A DNA stretch of 64,000 bases from Paulinella micropora (Eukaryota > Cercozoa > Imbricatea > Euglyphida). The position numbers and the translations under genes are program-made. The stretch covers positions 328,643 to 392,642 of the forward strand of contig BJOX01000275.1 of the NCBI GenBank assembly GCA_009731375.1, given 5' to 3'. Below are positions 16,395 through 28,396 of this stretch, in pieces. How positions within the stretch are numbered: the first letter of the stretch is position 1; every line of letters starts with the position of its first letter. The notes under the pieces were generated by a model. It was not told the origin of the DNA and made no database searches. It worked only from the letters and a program-made list of their open reading frames with translations.

Positions 16395-17874
16395 TTTCTA
16401 TCCTAGCTTTCCTGATCCCGATCTGTTTGTTATTTTGTTGAATGAAATTCGTAGTCTTAAGTAAATTCACTTGTACAGCCTGGTACTACTATGAATATTT
16501 ATACTGTCTCACTGTCAATATTATTCAAATTACAGGTAGTTAATGCAGTGACTTACAGTCGGAATCAGAACTTCCGAATCACACTGATACTGGAATATGT
16601 ATGCAGACGACGATTCTGAATTTTAAATTTTTAAATCAAGTTAAATATAAATTTTAAATAAAGTTTGTTACAATAAGCATTACAGATTTATAATACTCAT
16701 TTGAGTTGTAAAATCATCTTTAATAGCAGTTTGTACTTTAAAGCAACGTTCAGGTAATATTAATAACAATCAGTCACAATCACACTGAAAAAATGACTAG
16801 ATTTGAAATCAGCATTAAAATACTAAATTTATATTATTCAAAATAATAGTTAGATTTTAAAATTTTGTAAAAATTTAAAATTAGATTAAACCATTGCTTA
16901 AATTTTATAAAACACAATTGAGTTTCTAAGTGCTAGTAATTTGGTAATATACAACACTTAAACAAAGAAAAACAACACATAACAAATCTCTACAGCAGCC
17001 GAAGTACGAAGGCAGCGGAAAAGCCGCTACAAAAGGTTTGTAACGGTTTGATTTTGAAAAATTCAATCAACAACTAATAATTCAGAACAAATTTCACATT
17101 AATATAATCAGATTAAAAAAAATCAGGAAGTGTACCATCCAAATGTGAGCAAGGTAAAGTTTTATTTCCCAAGGTAAAAATTTTCCCAATAATATTTTAG
17201 TATTATTTGTCCGGATTGGACCTGACGCCATTTTATTCCTGGTCTAATGCCGTGTTGCTTTTTGGCTTCACTGAGCTAATATAACGAGACATCATTCTCA
17301 TCTTTTGAGGACTGTGTTTGGTTGTATTACCGACTTTTTACGAGCTATCGTTGGGGGCATTACAGTTTGCCGATAGGTCTCTGAAAATTGCCACAAAACT
17401 TGATAGGCAACACACCAGGTACTAAGAAGTTGCATTCTACTTTATTTTTTCCAGACTGACTTGAACAACTCGCTACACAACTCGTGTTCGCACTTGAAAT
17501 ATTAAGCTGAGTTAGTTCTCAGAATTTATTAATATTAATATGAATACATCAAGTTGTTTTGCAAGGGCCCCCGACAAGTAGTCTGTCAAGTAAGACTCTG
17601 AGTACTAAATAACTGGAATTGACCCGGCATCCCAGCGTCTTTTGGTATTAATACCTAGTGTCCCTGTTCTCGGAAGTATTATATGTTGAGATCAATTGAC
17701 AGCTGTGTGTGTATTCAATTGAATGCTGGTTGGTAATTTCCTCACAGGATGGTAATCAAGCCTCGGAGTTACAACTAGTTAGTGAAGTCGAAACGTCGTG
17801 CAGTCTGAGAGGAGAATCTAATGGCCGGAACCGGTCAAAACGAGTGAATTATCAACGGTAAAGGTTTTCGCCGG
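16395..17874. other. Intergenic AT-rich sequence without recognised features
   Basis: Unique-looking, AT-rich up to about 17.2 kb and more mixed afterwards. No convincing ORF, RNA gene or repeat array is seen. Confidence 0.5.
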
Positions 17875-18081
17875 TCGTTAAGGTGCTCAGTCTGATAGTT
17901 AGATGGGACAATGAGCTATATAGCCAGAAGTGCAGAGAGTGGAGGGCAGGTAATAGGACGTAGATATGCTAAGGAATCCTGGCATGACATATCTACGTCC
18001 TATTACCTGCCCTCCACTCTCTGCACTTCTGGCTATATAGCTCATTGTCCCATCTAACTATCAGACTGAGCACCTTAACGA
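17875..18081. repeat. Perfect 94-bp inverted repeat with 19-nt loop
   Basis: The left arm (17875-17968) and right arm (17988-18081) are exact reverse complements as read base by base. The loop is 17969-17987. The arms are non-repetitive sequence. It could be a hairpin-RNA locus, a very young foldback element, or a fold-back artefact of library preparation or assembly. Confidence 0.93.
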
Positions 18082-18345
18082 TATGCTCGGGAAGCACCAG
18101 TGCTAGGGCAGTAAATGTAATGAAAATAATACTATTATATTATATTATACCGGCCGCGATCATGAATAATTTAAATCAAATAGGCGAATAAGGATTTCTA
18201 TTTTGCTCTTAAGCTGCGCACTAATCCCTAACAAGGATTTGAGTATTTTCTTATTAAACGTTGTGTTTGAGAAGGCCCGAAAGACAAATAAGAAAAAGCC
18301 CGGGAAAGGGGGAAGGACTGCTTCCCCCCACTCATCTTTTACGCA

Positions 18346-18376
18346 AGCACTACTACCATTACTACTACTACCACTA

Positions 18377-18416
<40 letters not shown>

Positions 18417-18439
18417 CACTACTACCACTACTACCACTA

Positions 18440-18491
<52 letters not shown>

Positions 18492-18586
18492 AACAATACT
18501 ACTACTACTACTACTACAATACTACTACTACTGCTACTACTGCTACTACTGCTACTACTGCCACTACTGCTTCTACTGCCATCATG

Positions 18587-18633
<47 letters not shown>

Positions 18634-18665
18634 TACTACCTACTACTACTACCACTACTTTTACT
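18346..18665. repeat. (CTA)n microsatellite
   Basis: CTA units with CCA, CAA and TGC interruptions. Reading frames through it (poly-Leu, poly-Tyr, poly-Thr) are artefacts. Confidence 0.95.
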
Positions 18666-18939
18666 TGCTGCTTTTCTTCTTCTCATCACACTGTCGTTTA
18701 CGTATTCGGGACAGTTGCATTGAAGCATACACACGCATACGCCTACACGCTCACATAGACACAACATGTGCACACAGGGCAGTGCTTATGAAACAGCCTT
18801 GATTTACACTTTACAGTTAGACATCTCCCCTTGATGTCCAGCGAATATAATTTATAGATTGCTGCAAAACCAGTTGTACATTATAACGGCTTGTCCCGCA
18901 AATGAAATTGCCTTGCATGCGGCATGACTTGTCTGCCTT

Positions 18940-19819
18940 CAGCGGGTGAGAACCTCAATTTCCCCTTGGCCGACACCGGAACGTACGACTTCGAGGTGCA
19001 CTGGAGGGATGGCGTTTCTTCTTCCTGCACAAGTTCTACCTGTTCGCACCAGTACAGCCAGACTTCTTTATACAATGTTTCTATTGTGGGGCTGCTTCAT
19101 GGGTTCAGCTTCATACATACTTGGAATACGATGGCTCTTAAGCTAGTCAACGTGCGGAATGGGGGGGGGGGCGGGGCGTCTGCCTTGGAGACGACGGATT
19201 CCAGTTTCGTGATGTAAAAATCGCACGTTGGACAGCTCTAGATGCTCCTTGCACCGCGCAGGTCAGCTGTTAGCTGTATACTTGCACGAGGTGGCTGCAA
19301 AGGGATGTCTAATGTCACAGTTCACATGACTAAATTACCATTACTTTGATGACTTTCATGCTTAGCTGCGTGTGTTTCCACGCTCATTTCACAAATTTCA
19401 CTCTGTTTTACAACGTCCTCTATCCTAGCTTTTGGTCATGCTGGCTCTTCGGTCAGGCGGGTGTCCTGCCTGTTGCCTGTTCTGCGTGGGGTTTGCGTGT
19501 GCGTCAGCCTATCTATCTCAGTGTCTGCGTTGTGCACGTGTCTCCTGTCTGTTGCTCCTTTGCTTTTCTGCTCGCTTTCTTTTTTCTTTTCGTTTTCCTT
19601 TTTCTTCCTCTTCCTTTCCTGTTATCCTGTCTCGAGCAGCTGGGACACCTCTTCGGTACCATCTTGAGCCCGCCGTAGTTAGTTTTGGTGACTGTGACAT
19701 GGTGCATTTTGACTATAAGTTCTCTTTAAAGTTGGTACCTCTGCTTTTCTTTCTCATTCTTCCTCTTTCTGTAATATCTCGTACATCCATCCATCCATCC
19801 ATCCATCTATCTATCTATC

Positions 19820-19850
<31 letters not shown>

Positions 19851-21009
19851 CTATCCGTCTAGATATCTCTACATACCTACCTACCTACCTATCTGTTGAC
19901 TGTTCTGTGTAGTGCATTTGTCTCCTGTCTGTTGCTCTTTTGCTTGTCCGCTCGTTTTCTTTTTTCTTTCCCTCTTTGCTTTTTTCTTCTTTTCTTTTTC
20001 TTTTTTCTTCCTCTTCCTTTCCTTCCTGTCATCCTGTCTCGTGCGTCTGGCAAATTTTCTGTCTGTTACCTGTTCTGCATGTTGTATGTCGTCTCGTCTT
20101 CTTCAAGACTTGCCCCATGAACCGCCTCCTCCGATTGCTACCTAGGTGACCGACATGCAATTCATGTTTTCGCAAGCCTACAACTTCAACCCAGACTTGA
20201 GCAGCTGGGACACTTCTTCGGTACCCTCTTGAGCCCGCCGTGGTTAGTTTTGGTTACTGTGACATGATGTGCTCATTGGTGTTCTTTGCCTCGTCGTTTT
20301 CTGTCTTTGCTTTTCTTTCTCATTGTTCCTCTTTTTATATTTTCTCGTACATCCATCCATCCATCCATGCATCCATCCATCCATCTATCTATCTATCTAT
20401 CTATCTACCTACCTACCTACCTACCTTCCTTCCTACCTACCTAACTTATCTGTCTCGTCTCACATAGTCCGTTCTCTCATGGCTACCCAGGTTACCTCCA
20501 TGTCCGGCATGTTTTTTCGATCTATGAGCTTCAATCAGGACCTGAGCAGCTGGGACACCTCTCGGGTACCTCCTAGGCTATTATAGATGTGTGCATCATG
20601 TGACTGAATGTATGTATGCATGCATGTATCCTGTTTGCGTGTAAATGTGTGTATACAAGCCTTTCAACGTTTCGGATGATTTCCTTGCGTCTCTCTAATC
20701 TCTCTTTCTCACTCTCTCTCTCATATTTGTTGGTCATTTTGTCTTGTTCATAAATATTTAATTTTTTTAAATTGCATTCCCTCCCTCTCGCTCTCTTTCA
20801 CTCACACGCACGCACGCACACAACACACACACACATACAAACATGCATAAATATATATATATATATATAATTTATATTATATATATATATACAAACACAA
20901 ACAAGTGTCATCTTGTCTTGCTCCTGAATATTTAATGTTTTTAAATTGCATTCTCTCCCTCGCTCTCTTTCACTCACACGCACACACGCACACACACACA
21001 CACGTGCAT

Positions 21010-21073
<64 letters not shown>

Positions 21074-21076
21074 GTG

Positions 21077-21109
<33 letters not shown>

Positions 21110-21156
21110 ATGTGTGTGTATGTATGTATATATATTTATAATATATATATATATAT

Positions 21157-21190
<34 letters not shown>

Positions 21191-21492
21191 CAAACACACA
21201 CACACACACACACACACTACACGCGCGCTTTTTCTATTTCGATTGTTAACGTGCTTGCGTATTTTGTAGTATGCGCTTGGATGAGTGTCCCCAAATGAAT
21301 GTGTTTGTATAGATAATATGTGCATGGTATTCAAAGCGCTGTATGGATGTCTGTCATGCAGTTCATATCATTCAAAAGCCTTCGTCTCACATAGTCCGTT
21401 CTCTCATGGCTACCTAGGTTACCTCCATGTCCGGCATGTTTTCTGAAGCTACGAGCTTCAATCAGGACCTGAGCAGCTGGGACACATCTCAG
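18940..21492 (+). CDS. BspA/DUF285-repeat surface-type protein gene, multi-exon, partial
   Basis: A first visible exon (18940-19261) encodes a PKD-like N-terminal region ([19 protein letters not shown], then [13 protein letters not shown] [13 protein letters not shown]). Past a run of 11 G it continues in another frame as [21 protein letters not shown], ending at a CAG|GT donor. Three later 75-nt exons (20146-20220, 20491-20565, 21418-21492) each encode one 25-residue DUF285 repeat ending in LSSWDTS, with AG acceptors and GTACC donors in phase 0. A 5'-truncated relic exon ends at 19655. DUF285/BspA repeat proteins are usually secreted or surface-displayed and mediate adhesion. Introns are packed with microsatellites. 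The gene is incomplete on both sides and may be a pseudogene because of the poly-G shift. Confidence 0.7.
19631..19655 (+). pseudogene. Truncated DUF285 exon relic
   Basis: Only the 3' 25 nt of a repeat exon remain (L-S-S-W-D-T-S-S reading). They are followed by GTACCATCTTGAGCCCGCCG, nearly identical to the intron start after exon a. The 5' part is replaced by T/C-rich sequence. Confidence 0.6.
19780..20450. repeat. (ATCC/ATCT)n and (CTAC)n intronic microsatellites
   Basis: Tetranucleotide tracts at 19785-19890 and 20348-20450, in introns of the DUF285 gene. Both tracts follow related unique sequence. Confidence 0.85.
20146..20220 (+). CDS. DUF285 repeat exon a (75 nt)
   Basis: Acceptor CCTAG, 25 codons reading [18 protein letters not shown] and SSWDTSS, donor GTACCC. 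One complete repeat, phase 0 on both sides. Confidence 0.75.
20491..20565 (+). CDS. DUF285 repeat exon b (75 nt)
   Basis: Acceptor CCCAG, 25 codons ([18 protein letters not shown] then SSWDTSR), donor GTACCT. Close paralogue of exon c. Confidence 0.78.
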
Positions 21493-21720
21493 GTACCTCC
21501 TGTGTATCATGTGACTGAATGTATGTATGCATGCATGTATCCTGTTTGTGTGTAAATGTGTGTATACAAGGCTTTCAATGTTTCGGATGATTTCCTTGTG
21601 TCTCTCTAATCTCTCTTTCTCTCTCTCTCATATTTGTTGGTCATTTTGTCTTGTTCATGAATATTTAATGTTTTTAAATTGCATTCTCGCCCTCTCGCTC
21701 TCTTTCACTCACACGCACAC
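20587..21720. repeat. Duplicated exon-intron unit (about 0.93 kb)
   Basis: The segment after exon b (20587-20815: TGTGCATCATGTGACTGAAT and onward) recurs after exon c (21500-21720) with few differences. A partial third copy is at 20905-20990. With the paired exons this indicates tandem duplication of an exon plus its intron. The interior is (CA)n/(TA)n microsatellite (20990-21215). Confidence 0.7.
21418..21492 (+). CDS. DUF285 repeat exon c (75 nt)
   Basis: Acceptor CCTAG, 25 codons ([18 protein letters not shown] then SSWDTSQ), donor GTACCT. The following intron start duplicates that after exon b. Confidence 0.78.
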
Positions 21721-21764
21721 ACCCACACGAGTTTGTCTTGCTTTTGGGTATTTCATAATTTTTA

Positions 21765-21767
21765 TTG

Positions 21768-21847
<80 letters not shown>

Positions 21848-21880
21848 CACACACACATACATACATACACTCACTCACTC

Positions 21881-21947
<67 letters not shown>

Positions 21948-22352
21948 TCACACACTTACACACGCTTTCTTTCGATTATCAACGTCAGTCAGTCTTTGTA
22001 ACATGCCTTTGGATGAGCAAGCAGAGGATAGGAAGAACAAGGGAGCAAGCAGAGGATAGGAGGACATGAATGCTTAATATTGTGTTTCCTAGGTTTTTGC
22101 TTCCGTTAACATTTTTGCATAATCTAAAAATGTGATTCGTCCCTGTTATACACAAGCGCGTGTGTATAGCTTATGATGTATTTTGTACGTATATACTATA
22201 TATATATGTATATGTGTGTATGTATGTATGTATATATACATATATTATATTACATGATTTTATATTATATATATGATACATTTATGTGTATGTAAATGTA
22301 TGTGCGTTTATTTCTTATCTACACCCAACGAAAAACATCTATGCGCGCTCAC

Positions 22353-22401
<49 letters not shown>

Positions 22402-22700
22402 TACATACATACATACATACATACATANNNNNNNNNNCCCCCCCCCCCCTCTCTCTCTCTCTCTCCCTTTCTGTACATATCTGCCTTTCTATCTATCCAT
22501 CTGCCCCTCTCTCATTCTCAATCTGTCGTCTACTTGCCTACTTGCTTCCTTGCTTGCTTGCTTCTTCGCAAATTGTATCTACCTTTGATTTGTTATGTAT
22601 GTATGTGCATATCTATCTGTGTCAGTTACCTTGAGACTACCAACTCGTTCGCACATGCGCTGGTTGAGGCCGGTATGAGAGAGAGAGGGGGGGAGGGGGG

Positions 22701-22742
<42 letters not shown>

Positions 22743-22780
22743 AGCGAAAAAAAAACACACACACACACACACATTTTGCA
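21765..22780. repeat. (CT)n, (CA)n, (GA)n and (ATAC)n microsatellites
   Basis: (CT)n 21765-21845, (CA)n 21846-21950, (TA)-rich 22190-22275, (GA)n 22352-22400, (ATAC)n 22401-22427, a 10-N join at 22428, C and CT runs to 22470, and (GA)n 22700-22742. Sequence between is short and unremarkable. Confidence 0.9.
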
Positions 22781-23577
22781 ACATGTCGACAAGCTCTCAA
22801 AGTTTGAGTGCATGTCACGTTCTTCGAGATATAGATTTTGAATTTGCACTGATTTGCGTTATCTACGCACAAACGCGCATACCACGCACAGATGTGCGAA
22901 CATATCATTTGCGCGTCCTTTCTTCCCTCCTACACAGGTGGACTCTGAGTACTGTTTTGACTTTGGCCTCTAGATCTCTAGCCGCTTGTGCGTGAATCTC
23001 GTACCGACTCTGGGCCCTTGCGACTTTGGGGACCCCTCCTCGGCTCCCGCCCTCTGCCAGCCGTAGTTCGGACTGGTCGCGAGGGCCGATCCAGGCAAGG
23101 TGATTACGTATAAAATCTGAGATAGAAAGCTTGGGTTTGTAATTCCTTCTAAAATTACAAGTTGGACTCTCAACTGCAGTGGGCCTTCCAGCGGATACCC
23201 AAGGGCGGCTAGACAGGAAAGCGAAAGCTGCATGAGAATGAAGAAGAAAAAGAGACGCCGTGGCGCACCAGGCAGAAAGGGACGCCAAGAAGGCACAAAA
23301 ACTGGAACCAGCGGGGAAAAGAAGCTAGCGGCCAGCGATACCTTTAGCTAGCCAACCACAGCGCGCTGCCGACCCCGCCGCGGCGCTGTCGCGCTGCGAG
23401 GCGGGGTTGGCGTAGGGTGCCCCTTTGCAGTTTACAGCACTTAATTTTCAACCAACACTATAGTTTTTAATAATAATGACTTTCACTAGTACTGTAAATA
23501 AACAGAAAGTATGATGTATTTCATTATTTCTTCGCAGCCTTTGGAGAACGAATCACCATCATCGTTGCCAGGAAATA
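22781..23577. other. Mixed sequence without a convincing gene
   Basis: A GC-richer block (22930-23420) holds open frames on the minus strand and a short plus-strand basic frame (RRRGAPGRKGRQEG, ATG near 23231, TAG near 23350). No family is recognised and no splice pattern can be confirmed. It may contain an exon. Confidence 0.3.
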
Positions 23578-23608
<31 letters not shown>

Positions 23609-23839
23609 TGTACGTACGTATGTACGTATGTACGTATGTATGTATGTAATGTATGTATGTATGTATGTATGTATGTGTGCATGTGGGTATATATATATAT
23701 ATAATATATATATTATATATATATATATATGCATATGATATATATGTATATGATATGTATGTATGTACGTATGTATGTATGTATGTATGTATGTATGTAT
23801 GTATGCATGTGTGGATGGATGCATGTATGTATGGATGTG

Positions 23840-23936
<97 letters not shown>

Positions 23937-24010
23937 TATATATATATATATATATATATATGATATGATATGATATGATATGATATGATATGATATGATA
24001 TGATATGTCT
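23578..24010. repeat. (TATG)n / (TA)n / (TG)n / (GATAT)n compound microsatellite
   Basis: TATG units 23578-23690 and 23750-23840, TA tract 23841-23905, TG tract 23906-23935, then ATGAT-type units to 24006. Confidence 0.95.
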
Positions 24011-24299
24011 GCGCATCGCAACTCAGTATGTGTGCGAATCGCAAGTTTGAATCTGTGTGGTGGTGTGCGCTCAAAGTGCAGGATTTCTACGTGCAAGAAA
24101 CCTGTCGAAAAAACTGCTGAACTGTATGCAACCATCCGCGTTGCAGTTCCAGTCTTGATTCATTTATAAATTAACTTTGAAATATATTAATATCTACATA
24201 AAGATACCGGAAAAGTGTTTGATGAATTTTAATAAGACAGTGAAAATATTGCTTATTAATGATTGTTGTACATGATTACAACAAGCATGTTTCGCATAA

Positions 24300-24775
24300 T
24301 CAAAATGATTGCGATTCAAAAAGCATGTCTGCAATTCGCAAAATTTGTCTGCGATCCGCAAAATTATCTGCGATTTGCAAATAATTTTGCGAATAATAAC
24401 TTATTTTGAGAAACAACATCCTCTTGCGATTAGCAATTTCTTGCTAAACGCGAATGTATTATGTCTGCGATTCGCAAAACATGTCTGCGGTTCACAAAAT
24501 TATTTGCCATTCGCAAATAATTTTGCGATAACAACTTATTTTGAGGAGCAACAACCTGCTAAATGCACATGTATTATGTCTGCGATTCGCAAAACACGTC
24601 TGCGATTCGCAAAACAAATTATTTTGATGAAAACAACCAATTTATTTGCGAAACGCAAAATAACTTTGCGAAACGAAACATAAAGCTGCGAATCGCAAAA
24701 TAAATGTTGCGATTCACAAAATAAATCTGCGATTCGCAAAACAGTCTGCCTTATTTTGCGATCCCTGTCCCCGTA
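24300..24775. repeat. Array of short palindromes, consensus TCTGCGATTCGCAAAA
   Basis: At least a dozen near-copies of TGCGATTCGCA or its complement TGCGAATCGCA occur with irregular spacing (for example near 24328, 24347, 24367, 24462, 24579, 24599 and 24730). Two related sites lie at 24010-24040. Spacers are AT-rich. This is not a regular tandem repeat. Confidence 0.75.
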
Positions 24776-24778
24776 GTG

Positions 24779-25053
24779 ATATGATATGATATGATATGAA
24801 TGTACGTATGTATGTATGTATGTATGTAATACTATGTATGTATGTACGTATGTACGTATGTATGTATGTATGGATGTATGGATGTGGGTATGTATGCATG
24901 TATGCATGTATGTATGTAATGATGTATGTATGTATGAATGTATGTATGCATGTATGCATGTATGTATGTATGTATGTATGTATGTGTGTATGTGTGTAAG
25001 TGTGTATGTATGTATGTATGTATGTTGTATGTATGTATGTGTGTATGTATGTA

Positions 25054-25130
<77 letters not shown>

Positions 25131-25175
25131 GNNNNNNNNNNTATATATATATATATATATATAGATATAGATATG

Positions 25176-25206
<31 letters not shown>

Positions 25207-25385
25207 CGTACCTACATACGTATGTACGTATGTATGTATGTATGTATGTATGTATGCATGTGTGTATGTATGCAGTATGCATGTAATGATGTAGATATGA
25301 ATGTATGTATGTATGCATGTATGTATGCATGTATGTATGTATGCATGTATATGTGTGTAAGTGTGTATGTATGTATGTATGAATG

Positions 25386-25419
<34 letters not shown>

Positions 25420-25480
25420 TGTATTTATGTATGTATGTGTGTATGTATGTATGACACACACACACACACACATACACACA

Positions 25481-25547
<67 letters not shown>

Positions 25548-25555
25548 TATATATC

Positions 25556-25594
<39 letters not shown>

Positions 25595-25595
25595 G

Positions 25596-25626
<31 letters not shown>

Positions 25627-25760
25627 GTATATATGTATAAGTATGTATGTATGTATGTATGCATGTATGTATGCATGTGTGTATGTTATGTATGTATTCA
25701 TGTGTGTATGTTATATATGTTATGTATGTATCTTATGTATGTATGTATATATCACTATGG
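24779..25760. repeat. (TATG)n / (TA)n / (CA)n compound microsatellite
   Basis: TATG units with point variants, long TA tracts (25056-25130, 25142-25165, 25485-25545) and a 10-N join at 25132. Confidence 0.95.
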
Positions 25761-25769
25761 CGACAAATA

Positions 25770-25952
25770 GCGACAAAATTAGCAAAAAAAAATTCGGGAC
25801 CCGACAAAAATTTGTCAGGTACTACAAATTTTTCCTGGTTCCGACAAAAATTTGTCGGGTCCCGAAAAAAATTGTCATATCCGAAAAAAAATTTCGGATC
25901 CAGAGAAATTTTTTCCCGGGACCCTGCAAAAACAAAACAAAAAACACACACA

Positions 25953-25987
<35 letters not shown>

Positions 25988-26600
25988 AAAACAGGNNNNN
26001 NNNNNAAAAAAAAATGTTACATCCTGCAAAAAGTTTGCGCACGAAAATAAGATTCAAATGTTTTCCGATACCTGAAAAATTTTATCTGGACCCTGCAACT
26101 TTTTTTCTCTGGTCCTGACAAATTTTGTCGGTACCTTGCAAATATTTTTTCTTTCCTGGTTCGGGAAAATTTTTCTTGGTTCAGGATTTTTTTTTTTTTT
26201 TTTTGTCACAACCAGCAAAAGTTTTCTGGTTCTGACTTTTTTTTTCTAGCTCCTGCAAATTATTCCGGGACCCTGCAAATAAATATTATATTTTTCCTAG
26301 AGTAAGCAATTATTTTCAGGACTTGATAAAAATTGTCGAGAAGTGAAAATATTTTTATTTCCTCGAAAAATTTGCCAGTATCTTAAATATTTTTAATATT
26401 TAGAAATATATTTTGCTTTTCCTGAAATTTACAATTTTTCCTGATTCAGGCAAATTTGCCGGGACTCGAAATTTTTTTCCTAGAGTAGGCAATCATTTTC
26501 AGGACTTAACAAAAATTTGTAGAATTTTGAAATTTTTCCAGGATGCGGACAGACTTACCTGATCCAGAATTTTTTTTTAGGATCTTGAAAAAGTTACAGA
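25770..26600. repeat. Degenerate array with CCGACAAAAATTTGTCGG-type palindromes
   Basis: Related strings (GACAAAAATTTGTC, GGGACCCTGCAAA, CCTGGTTC) recur with drift from 25770 to about 26600, interrupted by A-runs and a 10-N join at 25996. No coding potential. Confidence 0.55.
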
Positions 26601-26821
26601 CATGCATTCTCGATATTTAATATTAAAATATTTATTACGAAAGAATCAGTATTTATTAATACAAAATAATATTAGTTTTACTAAGAATAATATTTACTGT
26701 TGGAACTATATCTTAATTAATAGTTAAGGACAGCAGTATCAGAATAATGGTGTAGGTAGAGTCATTACTTACGATTCTGCTAGTCGTGTTACGCGGCGTG
26801 TTCTGTTGGCGCCTTTTCTTA

Positions 26822-27097
26822 TTGCTAACGACATTCAAGTAAAAAAAAATATTATACAACTTTTTTAATTTTCGACTGAGTTTTAATTTTGGTTGGAATT
26901 TCAGATTTTGGTTGGAAATTCAAATTTTCAAAGTTAACTGTAACATTTCGCGAAAATTTACGATATTTTGCGAACGAATATAGCAGTTAATTTGAAAAAT
27001 TCAAATTTCCAACCAAAATTGAAATTCTAACCAAAATTAAAATTTCGTTAAAAATTAAAAAAGTTGTATTTTTTTTTTACTTGAATGTCGTTAGCAA
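26822..27097. mobile_element. TA-flanked MITE, copy 1
   Basis: Terminal inverted repeats TTGCTAACGACATTCAAGTA and complement, flanked by TA on both sides (26820-26821, 27098-27099). The interior has repeated TTTTGGTTGGAATTTC and a CGCGAAAATTTACGATATTT region. No ORF. The structure is that of a Tc1/mariner-type non-autonomous element. Copies 2 and 3 are at 55258 and 58270. Confidence 0.82.
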
Positions 27098-27099
27098 TA

Positions 27100-28396
27100 T
27101 TAAAGCTGTACTGCTGTGTGTGTACTGTAGCTATCATAGATAATTATAATTTAATAATAGTGGTCTAACAGGTTACCATATCGAGCATTGATTAGCGAAC
27201 TCTGCGTTAGCAGCTTTAATCAGTTACACAAAGTCTGGAAGGAGAGGCATTAGGCCTTCAACAGGTAAATGCAAGGGCCGACGTGCAGCACGCAGTCGAC
27301 AACATTTCGTCTTCTTTCCTCTACCTGCTGATGGTATCTGTCTGTTGCTAAAGGAGCAAGGAGAGAGTTTGGTTTAGAAGCAGCAGTCAGAATTGTGACT
27401 CTTTCAGACCTTTTCCGTTCAGCGGTGGCAAAGGTAGAAGAGGAGTCAGGTTGAGCAGGACTAGGCCCCCGAAAGTGACTGTCTTTCTGTTCCAGTTTAA
27501 CAGATGGGGCTGCACTGGAGGATGATAGTAGCGCTAGAGGAGGAGCTACTGCGTTCCTTTTTTACTGCAACAGGTCTCTTCTTCTCTCCCTGGTCCTGAC
27601 ACCCATCCTCACTATCTGTGGTAGGTGAGAGGAATGGTTCATTAAGTGGTGTATCTGGGGGATCAAAAGAGTTTACCTGTTTTGCATGTTAAAACAAACG
27701 GTGCAGTCTGTGGGGAGGTAGCTCCCCTATTTCTAGTGAGTTATGGATAGCCAATGCAGCAAGAAACCCGTGCTCCCAGTTATTTATCCCAGTCTGGGTC
27801 TTTGCTATTGAAAGGTGGGGGATCCACTTTGAACCCTTTGTGTAACGACGTCCCAAACATGGAGTAAGCCATGTTCTGGACCAATTTTACCGGTTCGGTT
27901 ATAAAAGAATATATTTATTGGTGCCTATCCTTTTACTCAACCAATTTCAACAACTTCGCCAATAACACAATCTTCTTCACTTATATAAATAAGGATCAAA
28001 GATGGTGTGACAATGTGGGAGACTAGCGAAGCCAAAAACAACCAAGGGAAACACCAGCTAATTCCCGTTGTCCGGCCTAACGATAATATATTCCTGTCTA
28101 AAAAGTGTAACGTTCACTTCTAGTGATATTATCGTTATCCGGTTAAGAGGGTTAGTAATATTAACGGCCTCTTATTGTGTCTGTTTTGACACTGGGGTAT
28201 ATAAATGTAGCACATATTTACCTATCTGCGCCTACACCAAAGTGCGGAAGATAGTAGTTAGTCTCAACTATCAATAAATTCCTACGGTTAGGTAGAAATA
28301 GGGAACTTATTATTAGGGATGAAGCAGTTTGGTGTGTCTGTGCTATGTTGTCTAGCCTCAAGACACGCTTGAGGTGGGTGCCTTCAGCCAACCCAG
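27100..28396. other. Unannotated sequence with an LTR-like promoter region
   Basis: No credible ORF. Near its end a GGGTATATAAATG TATA box (about 28195-28206) and an AATAAA (about 28273) precede the gag-like frame by 120-200 nt. That arrangement fits an LTR or leader of a retroelement, but paired LTRs were not found. Confidence 0.35.
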
